Origin: Flammeovirga sp. OC4
Lineage (GTDB): Bacteria; Bacteroidota; Bacteroidia; Cytophagales; Flammeovirgaceae
Direction: 5' to 3'
Assembly (NCBI RefSeq): GCF_000812565.1
Contig: NZ_JTAM01000023.1
Span: 1-64,000 of the forward strand
Length of the DNA: 64,000 nucleotides
Part shown: one piece after another, positions 56,342-64,000 of the stretch
How positions within the stretch are numbered: position 1 is the stretch's first letter
Layout: each line of letters opens with the position of its first letter
The notes under the pieces: model-generated
Database searches by the model: none
The model's input: only the letters and a program-made list of their open reading frames with translations
Told to the model about the DNA's origin: nothing
Made by a program: the position numbers and the translations under genes

Positions 56342-59300
56342 TTACTTTTTATTGATAAACAATATTATCAAGGGTACAAAAAATAAGGCTGTTAGTGTAC
56401 CAAAACCAACCCCGCCAATAATTGATATTGCCATAGGCTTTTGTAGATCAGACCCAATACTATCACTAAATAAAATAGGTATAACCGCTAACATTGTTGT
56501 GAGTGATGTCATCAGAATAGGCTTTAATCTGACCATACTAGCTTGATATACTATTTGCTCTAACGGTAAAGTTGAATTTTCCTTTTTGAGTCTGTTGACT
56601 GTATCCATCTTCAGAATTGCATCATTTACCATAATTCCCAACATCACTACAATTCCAATCATTGAGATAATATTTAGTGATTGTTGGAATAGCAATAAAA
56701 GTATTAAACTACCTGAAATACCTATTGGAAGTGTCACTACGATTATTAGAGGTTGAGTGATTGATTCAAAATGAGCAGATAATATCATATATAAAACCAG
56801 AATAGATAGAATTGCAATAAAAAGGACATTATTAAGCTGTTCATTTATTTGAAAAAACTTTCCTTCTTTCGTTACATTCATAGTAGTATTAAGTGCTTCA
56901 ACATCAATATCATTATGAAAATGATCTTCTGTTAGAATAAAATCATGATAAATACCCAACTCATCTGCTTTTATATTTTTATAGCTTTCATATTTCTCTA
57001 CTTCCACTACTTCAGAAAGTGGTATTCTATGTTGTTTTCCATCTATTGCGATATAATTGTTATATAAGATATTTGTCAATCGAGTGCTACTTTTTTCCTT
57101 TACTACTACATCAATAATCTCTGTATAATTATTAATTTTAGTTGTTTTTATTCCGTTTAAAATAACCTCTAATTGCTGTTTAATATCAGATAAGTTTAGA
57201 TGATAATAATTCAGTTTGCTTTCATTGATCTTTAATTTAATTTTCGTTTCAGCAATTGATCCATTTCCTGCGATAAAGAAAGGGTTTAATTGCAGAAGTT
57301 TATTTTTCAAAGTATTTAATTTCTCCATCTTTAACGGAATCTGACTGTTAGTATTCCTGAATAATAGCTTATAATAATCCTCTTTTATAATTGATATCAA
57401 TTGATTTAAAGGATCGTCTGATTCTGTAAACTTATAGGAAGCATTTGGAAATCGTTCTTTAAAAATGGCGTCAAATAGTTGAATAAACTTTCCCTTCCCA
57501 TCAAATGTATTAAAATTAAGATAAGAGTTTACAGTTTGTAGGTCTTTCACCCCATGATCAAGTTTGTATTGACTAACACCAATATCAGTAGACGAATAAA
57601 AAACAATCCCTTCTTTTTTAATACTGTCGATTAGTTTTTCATATCTAATTTTCGAATCAGGTAAATCAATTTTATCATTCCATTTAATAATTAAGTTTAT
57701 GTCTTTTTTTGAAAGATCAGGCAATATTTTTTTATCAAGAAAATAAACTGAAGAAACACCTAACACTGTTATTAAAACAGTTAAAGCTATTAAATTTTTG
57801 GGGTATGAAGTGACAAGATGATGCCCTACCTTATACCTTGAAGCTATCTTATTAAAAACAGTGCTCTCAATAGCTTTGTAAGAAGGTTTATTATACTTCC
57901 AAAGAGTAAAATAAAGTAATGGTACTATAATGATAGAAGTTATAAGAGAGCAAAATAAGGTAGCACCAACAGCTATACAATGCTCTAAAAATAATTCGCT
58001 GACAATACCATTTATCATAATAATTGGCAAGTAAATACACATAGTAGTCAGCGTAGAACTAATAAGTGCAGGTATTACTTCTTTAGTTCCTTTTATACAA
58101 GATTCCTTTAAATCATTTATCGAAGAGCTCTTAAATTGATTATATTTCAATGTAATGTTATCTATCAAGATAATAGCATTATCGATGATCATACCAACAC
58201 CGAGTGCTAAACCACCAAGAGAAATAATATTAATAGATAAATGAAAGATATTGAAAATCGTAAATGATGTAATTATGGAAATCGGAACACAAAATCCCAT
58301 AATTAGAGGTATAAATAAGTTGTTATTAAATAGCAGTAAAATTGTAACAGAAATGATTCCACCTAAGAGTATTGACATCACTAAATTATCAATACTACTT
58401 CTAATTAATGGGTATTGATTTTTTGAGATTTGAAAAGATAAATCTGGGTAGTCATTTCTAAATTGATTGATTAATGCTAATATTTCATCATGGACTATAT
58501 TAAAACGGGCATTATTTTGTTTATGTATATTAAATACTATCGACCTTTCAAGATTAAATAAATGCAGTCCCTCCTTTTTTTGTGAAGTTTCCTCTATCGT
58601 AGCAATGTCTTTCAATCTAATAATATTAAAGCCATTATTACTAATTATAATCTGTCTCAAACCCTCTATGTCATATAAATCGAGTTGATCTACATGTGCT
58701 TTAAAAAGTAAATTATTTTCTTTGACAAAAAAGTACCCTAATTCAAGGTTTACATTTTTTATTTTTTGCAATACTATATTAATATCAATGCCATGAACAT
58801 CAAGTAGATCTCTATCAATATTTACTGTAATTTGTTTTTCATCTATCCCATTAAAGTCAACCATTGAAACACCTTTTACCGTCTCAATTCTTTTTTTCAA
58901 GATAACTTTAGCTAGTTGACTAAAATGATTATAATTTATAGCTGTATTTGGTATAACCTGTAAAGTCATAATAGGTAAATCTGATGTACTACTTTGTATT
59001 ACAACAGGCCTCTCCACATCTTCTGGCAGTAAATTTCTTAATTGGTCTATTCTTTCATTTACCTCAATAAAAGAGTAAACCATATCAGTACCATGATTAA
59101 AATACAATTCAAGTTGTCCACTTTCAAAATAAGCCTCAGATTCAACCTTCGTTACATTATCTATATGTTTAAGATTCTCTCTTAATTTTCTTAACACTTG
59201 GTTTTCAATTGTGATAGGAGAAGCATAATCATATTTGATTTTGACAGTCAACTTAGGAATATCTATATCAGGTAATAATGAGATAGAAAGGCTAATACAC

Positions 59301-59377
59301 GATACATAACCAATAGAAAGAAATAATATTATTATCATCAGCATTGCTATTGGTCTTTCAAGAATAGTTTTGATCAT
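56342..59377 (-). CDS. RND-family permease, first subunit
   Basis: Inner-membrane proton-driven exporter of 1011 residues. It starts with MIKTILERPIAMLMIIILF, as RND pumps do. LLPDIDIPKLTVKIKYDYASP is the typical start of the porter domain. Helix 4 at about residue 399 reads GVGMIIDNAIILIDNI. Helix 10 reads GIVVMLGIMVNDAILKMD, closer to the HAE type than its neighbour. LKPILMTSLTTMLAVIPILF is the conserved stretch between helices 10 and 11. Its ATG overlaps the stop of the adaptor gene (ATGA). The gene row suggests export of the peptide encoded upstream or detoxification linked to it. Confidence 0.88.
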   Translation of the reverse strand: MIKTILERPIAMLMIIILFLSIGYVSCISLSISLLPDIDIPKLTVKIKYDYASPITIENQVLRKLRENLKHIDNVTKVESEAYFESGQLELYFNHGTDMVYSFIEVNERIDQLRNLLPEDVERPVVIQSSTSDLPIMTLQVIPNTAINYNHFSQLAKVILKKRIETVKGVSMVDFNGIDEKQITVNIDRDLLDVHGIDINIVLQKIKNVNLELGYFFVKENNLLFKAHVDQLDLYDIEGLRQIIISNNGFNIIRLKDIATIEETSQKKEGLHLFNLERSIVFNIHKQNNARFNIVHDEILALINQFRNDYPDLSFQISKNQYPLIRSSIDNLVMSILLGGIISVTILLLFNNNLFIPLIMGFCVPISIITSFTIFNIFHLSINIISLGGLALGVGMIIDNAIILIDNITLKYNQFKSSSINDLKESCIKGTKEVIPALISSTLTTMCIYLPIIMINGIVSELFLEHCIAVGATLFCSLITSIIIVPLLYFTLWKYNKPSYKAIESTVFNKIASRYKVGHHLVTSYPKNLIALTVLITVLGVSSVYFLDKKILPDLSKKDINLIIKWNDKIDLPDSKIRYEKLIDSIKKEGIVFYSSTDIGVSQYKLDHGVKDLQTVNSYLNFNTFDGKGKFIQLFDAIFKERFPNASYKFTESDDPLNQLISIIKEDYYKLLFRNTNSQIPLKMEKLNTLKNKLLQLNPFFIAGNGSIAETKIKLKINESKLNYYHLNLSDIKQQLEVILNGIKTTKINNYTEIIDVVVKEKSSTRLTNILYNNYIAIDGKQHRIPLSEVVEVEKYESYKNIKADELGIYHDFILTEDHFHNDIDVEALNTTMNVTKEGKFFQINEQLNNVLFIAILSILVLYMILSAHFESITQPLIIVVTLPIGISGSLILLLLFQQSLNIISMIGIVVMLGIMVNDAILKMDTVNRLKKENSTLPLEQIVYQASMVRLKPILMTSLTTMLAVIPILFSDSIGSDLQKPMAISIIGGVGFGTLTALFFVPLIILFINKK

Positions 59378-60453
59378 TCGATAATAACATTTTCCCCTTC
59401 AAACAAACTATTTACATTAGAGATTAAGACAGTATCACCTTCATTCAACCCAGTATTAATAGCAACCTCTTCTCCATTTGTAGGACCTTTTACTACATCC
59501 GTCCATTTTGCTTTCCCATTCACATAAGTAAAAATTACATCTCTATTATTTCTTTTAGATAATGCCTCTGCAGGTACAACAATCGCTTCTGTTAATTGAA
59601 TAAAAATGTTGATTTTCACATCAATATTAGATAACAAAGATGTATTACTATCTGTAATAATTAGTCTGACATCAATTAAACCTTGTTCATCGACTCTTTT
59701 ATCAACTTGAATAACTTTTGCATTATAAATCTCATCATCACTTAAGACCCTAACTTCAGCTTTTTGCCCCTCTTGAACATTTTTATATTCATATGCAGGA
59801 AGCTTTGTATCCACATACAGTTTTGAGAGGTCACTAACGGTACAAAATTTATTATTCATTGTTGTAAACTCTCCCTCATGAGTTGTGATGTCTGAAATAT
59901 AACCATCACAAGGTGCTATAATTTTCTTTTTCTGCAGTCTGGATAATGACATCTTCAAATTCAGTTCAGCTAGATTAACACCAGTTCTTACTTTTAGTTT
60001 TTCATAAATTGTAGAATCAAAAGAGGGTTGTTCATATAAACCATACTTTATTACTTCTGTATTAAGTAAGTCTAACTTTGATTCTAAAAAAGCCTTTTTT
60101 TCTTCTACATCTAACGTATTATCAATATCATCCAGAGATGCTAATAAAGTACCTTTCTTTACAAATGATGAATTTGTAACATGAATAGATTTGATAATTC
60201 CAAAGTCTTGAAAAGGCAGAAAAAATTCATTTAGAGGCTTTATTTTCCCTATTGATGTACATTTTCTATATAAACTCTTAGTGTTTACAATGACATAACT
60301 GGAAGTATTTCTGACTCTTTTAAAATCAGAAATACTTCCAGTTTTAACCTTCACTTTTTGTTCTTCTTTACATGAAAAAAGAAATAAAAATGCGACAAAC
60401 AGAAAATGTTTTTTATTAGAAATGAAATGAAACAAATTCACCATATTCTTCAT
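59374..60453 (-). CDS. RND periplasmic adaptor (membrane fusion protein), lipoprotein
   Basis: Links the RND permeases to an outer-membrane channel. The lipobox is FLFLFSC. PLNEFFLPFQDFGIIKSIHVTNSSFVKKGTLLASL is the first half of the barrel-sandwich (lipoyl-like) domain. A short alpha-hairpin covers about residues 120-180. KIIAPCDGYISDITTHEGEF is the second lipoyl half. The beta-barrel and membrane-proximal domains follow (VPAEALSKRNNRDVIFTYVNG). At 359 residues it has the normal length. The start overlaps the end of the propeller gene by 38 bases, and the end overlaps the first permease, so translation is coupled. No TolC-like gene is present in the cluster. Confidence 0.88.
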   Translation of the reverse strand: MKNMVNLFHFISNKKHFLFVAFLFLFSCKEEQKVKVKTGSISDFKRVRNTSSYVIVNTKSLYRKCTSIGKIKPLNEFFLPFQDFGIIKSIHVTNSSFVKKGTLLASLDDIDNTLDVEEKKAFLESKLDLLNTEVIKYGLYEQPSFDSTIYEKLKVRTGVNLAELNLKMSLSRLQKKKIIAPCDGYISDITTHEGEFTTMNNKFCTVSDLSKLYVDTKLPAYEYKNVQEGQKAEVRVLSDDEIYNAKVIQVDKRVDEQGLIDVRLIITDSNTSLLSNIDVKINIFIQLTEAIVVPAEALSKRNNRDVIFTYVNGKAKWTDVVKGPTNGEEVAINTGLNEGDTVLISNVNSLFEGENVIIE

Positions 60454-61498
60454 TGTTACTTAAAAAATCAACTCTATCTTCACAAGGGAAAAGGAAAGTT
60501 GGTTTAACATATTCAGGTATATCAACAGTTTCTAATAAATTAAAAGACTTATCGTACACTAACAATTCAGACCTTCTATTATAAATGTCTTCATCGTCCT
60601 CTGTTTCTAATAAATGTACTCTATAATATTTATTATTTTTCTCATTAAAATAGATTGGTAAATAGTACTCATTTCTCATCCATTTATGATCTCTATCCCT
60701 CGGGTCTTCTTCTATTTTATTTCGAGAAACAAATGATGATTCTTTCTGTAGGTTCTTATAACTATTATTTTCCATTGAATAAACAAAGCAGTCATTAGTA
60801 AATGGAAAACTGATGATAACATTTTGTCCAGCTGTAGTTAAATAAGGATTAGAAACGGCAGACCAATCATCCCAAAAACCTTCATAGTTGTAAGGATACT
60901 TAAAATCTAGAATTGCCCCCTCTTTCTTATCTACATCATAATAAGCTAAAAAATTTCCTTTATAAGGAATACCTCTTAATGTTTCAGTACCCGTTTTAGG
61001 TCTGATTGGAAAGATTGCTCTATCATTATGATAATCAAATACTCCTTTCGAAGATATTCCTCCATAATTGAACATTGCACCAAAGTGTTGTACCGAATAG
61101 TTATTTACATCTAAGGATGTTTTTTTATAAAACTCATCAATGTTATATGTTTCTATATACTCTTCAGTATTGATATTGAAAAGTCCAACAAAGTTATGAT
61201 TTAGTCTAAAAACAATTGAATCATTAATTACACTTGTCAGTAGGTTAAGATATAAATCTCTTTTATCATCAATTAAGGTACCTAAGTCTTTTTTATGTTC
61301 TCCAATTATTTGATATGTATGTCCACCCATTGCATCAAAAATCAAAAAATCACCTCCCTTTATGGATTGAATATTTGAATAGTATGATGCGTCACTTTGC
61401 ATGTTAGAAGAAGGTGTAAAGTGATTTTTAGAGTCTTTATCAGAAGAAGAATTACAAGCCAGAAGAAAGCTTAATAAAATATATAATGTGTTTTTCAT
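60416..61498 (-). CDS. Propeller-type lipoprotein of DUF4221/TolB-like kind
   Basis: Exported lipoprotein of 360 residues (lipobox LLACN after MKNTLYILLSF). The body shows repeated four-stranded units such as GGDFLIFDAMGGHTYQI, DSIVFRLNHNFVGLFNINTEEY, GNFLAYYDVDKKEGAIL and NVIISFPFTNDCFVYSMENNSYKNL, the pattern of a six-bladed propeller. From memory, lipoproteins of this type sit beside tiny secreted peptides and RND or ABC exporters in other Bacteroidota. Family assignment is by pattern only. It lies between the Cys-rich peptide gene and the adaptor gene. A role in binding or handling the peptide is inferred. Confidence 0.65.
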   Translation of the reverse strand: MKNTLYILLSFLLACNSSSDKDSKNHFTPSSNMQSDASYYSNIQSIKGGDFLIFDAMGGHTYQIIGEHKKDLGTLIDDKRDLYLNLLTSVINDSIVFRLNHNFVGLFNINTEEYIETYNIDEFYKKTSLDVNNYSVQHFGAMFNYGGISSKGVFDYHNDRAIFPIRPKTGTETLRGIPYKGNFLAYYDVDKKEGAILDFKYPYNYEGFWDDWSAVSNPYLTTAGQNVIISFPFTNDCFVYSMENNSYKNLQKESSFVSRNKIEEDPRDRDHKWMRNEYYLPIYFNEKNNKYYRVHLLETEDDEDIYNRRSELLVYDKSFNLLETVDIPEYVKPTFLFPCEDRVDFLSNNEEYGEFVSFHF

Positions 61499-61531
61499 TA
61501 GGAGTTAATCACGGATTTGATAATTATATAA

Positions 61532-61700
61532 GTATAGCAAACTTATTTATTATCAGTTACACCATTAAAATTAGGCATTTTTTTATTGAACTACTTCTCT
61601 TTAGAACTTATCATAAAAATTAATTACACTCATAAATTCCATATTGGTTAGCCAAAAGTCACCCCTAGTTAAAATGTTTACCTGTTTAAGTTTGCTATAC
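61532..61700. repeat. Perfect 14-bp inverted repeat in the peptide/propeller spacer
   Basis: GTATAGCAAACTTA at 61532-61545 is the exact inverse of TAAGTTTGCTATAC at 61687-61700. The arms are 141 bases apart and fill most of the 231-base spacer. Each arm contains TAAGTTTG, which fits the -7 consensus. One copy points to the propeller gene, the other towards the peptide gene on the opposite strand. Confidence 0.7.
61538..61545 (-). promoter_or_regulatory. Putative -7 box of the propeller-RND operon
   Basis: On the minus strand this reads TAAGTTTG, an exact TAnnTTTG, about 40 bases before the start at 61498. It lies inside the left arm of the inverted repeat. No -33 TTG is evident. Confidence 0.4.
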
Positions 61701-61729
61701 ACCTGTTAGTTTTTTACACTATTGATTAA

Positions 61730-61900
61730 TTAACAATCTAACCAAGTTACTTCCCATGATCCACCGCCACCGCAGTTACGATCTACATCATTATAAAATG
61801 CTTCTTCAGTTCCATGACATTTATAATAATGACCATGACACGCGAATACAGAAGTAATACTTAAAGCCGTTAGTAATGTTGAAATTAATAAAGTTTTCAT
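61730..61900 (-). CDS. Tiny secreted four-cysteine peptide precursor
   Basis: A 56-residue reading frame that I do not recognise as a known family. Residues 1-20 are a clean signal peptide ending in TSVFA, which fits signal peptidase I (Val at -3, Ala at -1). The predicted mature peptide has 36 residues with Cys at 21, 28, 43 and 56. It begins CHGHYYKCHG, with three His next to two Cys, has an acidic middle (DVDRN), a GGGGS turn, and ends WEVTWLDC. Two disulfides or metal binding are both possible. It is the most upstream minus-strand gene of the row leading to the propeller lipoprotein, adaptor and two RND permeases, 231 bases before the propeller gene. That order recalls the NVEALA-type peptides of other Bacteroidota, but that motif is absent. 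Confidence 0.7.
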   Translation of the reverse strand: MKTLLISTLLTALSITSVFACHGHYYKCHGTEEAFYNDVDRNCGGGGSWEVTWLDC

Positions 61901-62764
61901 GTTAATTAAATTGTTTAAATAGATTGAAAATATTTAGTGCAATTACACTCAATGTAAAAAAATAGAATTAACCAGAAGCTAACTGAAATTTGTAATATGA
62001 ATTACAAATTAACATTAGAATATTTACCAGATATTATGTAATCACAAATCAAAAAAATTAATACATCTTGAGATACTTTGTAACATACTAAATCTAAAAA
62101 TACAATCTTATTAATTTCTAACTGATAGAATTTAATAAGACTCTTCTACCCATTAGGCATAACCAATGAGCGTTTATAATTCTAAACACCTATTAGATTC
62201 CTTTTTTATAAAATGCCACCACATAGATTAGTTAACGAAAGTAAATACAAAAAACACCATACATGTAACACTCTGAATTACAGAAATAAAAAACAGAAAA
62301 ATATTTTCAAAAAAAGTAGAAAAAATAATATAACCCAACCTTTGTGAAAGTTTTGTAGGAGTATCTAAAAGGATAGGTTGATTATACTGTTGGCAAAACT
62401 GATATTTCTTATTGTTCTGATTTTTTTGACCTGTCCTTTTGAACATCCATAACATCCACTATTTGCGACTATCACCTTTATTTTCTTCTATATTTTTTAT
62501 AATTGTTTTTGAGGTGTGTTTTTTGAAATCTCTTAAAATATCAGATAGTGTAGCGTTAAGAGGCAGCATCTATCATTTGATTTAAAAATGAACCTTATTA
62601 ATAAGGAGTTAACTCTTAATAACTAATCTTAAATTAATAGGTTATAAAAAATCACCCTTACTTACTATTTCAATTATGCGTGTATCCTAGTTAATATGCT
62701 CTATGAAAAATTCCTGATATTTAATCTTATGATTATATTTGTGTTTCATATTTTTTTATATAAA
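61901..62764. other. Spacer between the peptide and caspase-like genes
   Basis: About 860 very AT-rich bases. A 75-codon minus-strand frame at 62228-62455 looks like chance. The only signal I support is a -7 box, TATATTTG at 62734-62741, for the caspase-like gene. Confidence 0.45.
62734..62741 (+). promoter_or_regulatory. -7 box of the caspase-like gene
   Basis: TATATTTG matches TAnnTTTG exactly, 24 bases before the ATG at 62765. It lies downstream of the in-frame ATGs at 62696 and 62729 and so argues against those starts. Confidence 0.45.
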
Positions 62765-64000
62765 ATGAAACCAATTAAATTTTTTCTTTATTTTTTTATT
62801 ACCCTCACATTCCCACTTCTAGCACAAGAAAACAGAGGTTTAAATCTAAAAAATTATTCAACTAAAGGCACCTTAGATAGCGGCAAACAATATGCACTGA
62901 TTATGGGAGGAAATAACTATGATTCTCCCCATTGGCCTACTCTGAAAAATGCAGAAAACGATGCAAAAGCAGTCTCGAAGATATTATCGGATGATTATAA
63001 TATGGAATGTACATTATTATTATCTCCTACTAAAAGTGAATTTGAAAGTAAGTTATATGCTTATCATGACCTTCTAAAACCAGAAGATCAACTGCTCGTT
63101 TATATTGCAGGACATGGCGATTTTGATGGGAAATACAAAAAAGATGGCTTTATCGTTTTTAAGGATTCTAAAGAAAATGATATTCCCCGTAACTCATATT
63201 TGGGGTATAAAAGTTTCAAAGGGTCTTTAGATGCACTCCCTGCAAAGGATATAGGATTGATATTGGATATTTGCTTTGGTGGAACTTTCAATGAGGATTT
63301 AATTTCTACTCCAACTAGAGGAAATCATTTATCAGAAGTAGAACAAAATGTAGAGAGGTATATACAAAAGCAATCGAATAAAAGATCTAGAGTTTATTTG
63401 ACATCAGGAGCAAAAGAAGTTGTTTCAGATGGGAAAGCGGGTCATTATTCTCCGTTTTGTTATTTGTTTTTAGAAATTTTAGAGCAAAATATACTAGGAA
63501 ACACCACTCCCTTGACCTTATCTCAGGTGTGTAATCATATTATGGGTAAAACTAGAAATGAGCCTATTTATGGCCATTTTGGGTTAGATGATCCTGGTAG
63601 TGTATTTTTTATCGGTGGTGTCAATAAAAAATACACCAGCCTAGAAGAGACTCTAAGTGAGTTTGAGCAACTAAAAAAACAAGCGATTTTAGGAGACCAA
63701 AAAGCACAATATCGCCTAGGGAATATTTATTCAAAAGGTAAAGAAGTGACTCAAGATTATAAAGAGGCATTAAAGTGGTATCGATTATCTGCTGAACAGG
63801 GATATCCTATAGCTCAATGGAACTTAAGTTATATGTATCAAAAAGGGCAAGGAGTAAGTCAAGATTATAAGGAGGCAGTAAAGTGGTGTCGATTATCTGC
63901 TGAACAAGGTTTTTCTACTGCTCAAACTAATTTAGGCTCTATGTATCAATTTGGGCAAGGAGTAAGTCAAGATTATAAGGAGGCAGTAAAGTGGTATCGA
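62765..64000 (+). CDS. Caspase-like (C14) protease with Sel1 repeats, 3' end cut by the window
   Basis: Exported metacaspase-like protein. The first 412 codons are visible. The signal peptide ends in PLLAQ. YALIMGGNNYD and LKNAENDAKAVSKIL open the caspase fold. H117 in YIAGHGDF and C170 in LDICFGGTF form the catalytic dyad, and YLTSGAKEVVSDG follows as in bacterial C14 peptidases. From about residue 305 the protein turns into Sel1-like TPR repeats of 36 residues (DYKEAVKWYRLSAEQG). The DNA of two repeats is almost identical, 108 bases apart (63845 and 63953), pointing to recent repeat gain. I choose ATG 62765 because it starts the signal peptide and lies after the -7 box. Proteolysis of bound partners is likely, but the target is unknown. 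Confidence 0.85.
   Translation, partial: MKPIKFFLYFFITLTFPLLAQENRGLNLKNYSTKGTLDSGKQYALIMGGNNYDSPHWPTLKNAENDAKAVSKILSDDYNMECTLLLSPTKSEFESKLYAYHDLLKPEDQLLVYIAGHGDFDGKYKKDGFIVFKDSKENDIPRNSYLGYKSFKGSLDALPAKDIGLILDICFGGTFNEDLISTPTRGNHLSEVEQNVERYIQKQSNKRSRVYLTSGAKEVVSDGKAGHYSPFCYLFLEILEQNILGNTTPLTLSQVCNHIMGKTRNEPIYGHFGLDDPGSVFFIGGVNKKYTSLEETLSEFEQLKKQAILGDQKAQYRLGNIYSKGKEVTQDYKEALKWYRLSAEQGYPIAQWNLSYMYQKGQGVSQDYKEAVKWCRLSAEQGFSTAQTNLGSMYQFGQGVSQDYKEAVKWYR

Noticed and set aside
53361-59377. Heavy-metal (CusA/CzcA) type for the RND pumps
   Set aside because: The His/Cys-rich peptide made this tempting, but neither pump shows a Met-rich metal relay or the CusA helix 4 text. It is left open, not claimed.
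61775-61800. Double-glycine leader cleavage in the small peptide (after GGGG, leaving nine residues)
   Set aside because: The peptide has a normal signal peptide, and the cluster has no C39-type peptidase/ABC exporter, so processing at the glycines is not supported.
62228-62455. 75-codon minus-strand frame with a hydrophobic end
   Set aside because: Phe-rich hydrophobicity is expected by chance in such AT-rich DNA. It has no signal peptide layout like the peptide gene at 61730 and no linked promoter.
1-64000. CRISPR array, tRNA or rRNA genes
   Set aside because: No regularly spaced identical repeats with unique spacers, and no cloverleaf or rRNA-like stretch was recognised by eye. A tRNA scan would settle this.

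Overview
The window is AT-rich DNA from a marine, polysaccharide-degrading member of the Bacteroidota, most likely a Flammeovirga-like member of the Cytophagales. The grounds are a SusC/SusD pair, lipoprotein signals, type IX secretion (T9SS) C-terminal sorting domains, Bacteroidota-type promoters (TAnnTTTG at -7), mostly weak Shine-Dalgarno sites, and a GH86 agarase/porphyranase-type enzyme. I saw no rRNA or tRNA genes and no CRISPR array.

Layout. (1) 0.2-18.3 kb is a polysaccharide utilisation locus: two GH26-like endo-enzymes (one a lipoprotein, one T9SS-secreted), a clan GH-A glycosidase, a T9SS surface protein, a PKD lipoprotein, SusD, SusC, a sugar porter with an unusual periplasmic insertion, and a membrane-bound propeller/LuxR-type regulator. 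Phased TACTTCA/TGAAGTA repeats lie in front of its main transcription units. (2) 18.7-24 kb holds a degenerate alpha/beta-hydrolase lipoprotein, a small outer-membrane barrel, and an operon of ribokinase, nucleoside hydrolase and ADP-ribosylglycohydrolase. (3) 24.3-32.4 kb holds housekeeping and accessory genes: a SnoaL-like protein, a biotin-dependent carboxyltransferase, a methyltransferase-NUDIX-UPF0158 operon, a GNAT acetyltransferase, and an AraC regulator divergent from DUF1330, SDR and radical SAM genes. (4) 32.4-39 kb is loosely packed and looks eroded: an internally deleted sialate O-acetylesterase, a GH71-like hydrolase, an alpha/beta hydrolase, an aldose epimerase, and a short inverted-repeat element. 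(5) 39.4-46 kb holds a 3-ketosphinganine-reductase-like SDR, a Crp/Fnr regulator, an acyl-CoA ligase, an outer-membrane barrel and an M1 aminopeptidase. (6) 46.4-52.2 kb is a tight GH86-GH2 pair for red-algal galactans. (7) 53.4-61.9 kb, all on the minus strand, runs from a tiny secreted four-cysteine peptide to a propeller-type lipoprotein, a periplasmic adaptor and two RND permeases. (8) From 62.8 kb a caspase-like protein with Sel1 repeats runs off the window.

Best candidates for something undescribed are the peptide-propeller-RND cluster, whose peptide/propeller spacer carries a perfect 14-bp inverted repeat of inverton-like geometry, and the helically phased repeats shared by the regulator, susC and glycosidase promoters of the first locus. 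All functions are read from sequence motifs without database searches.
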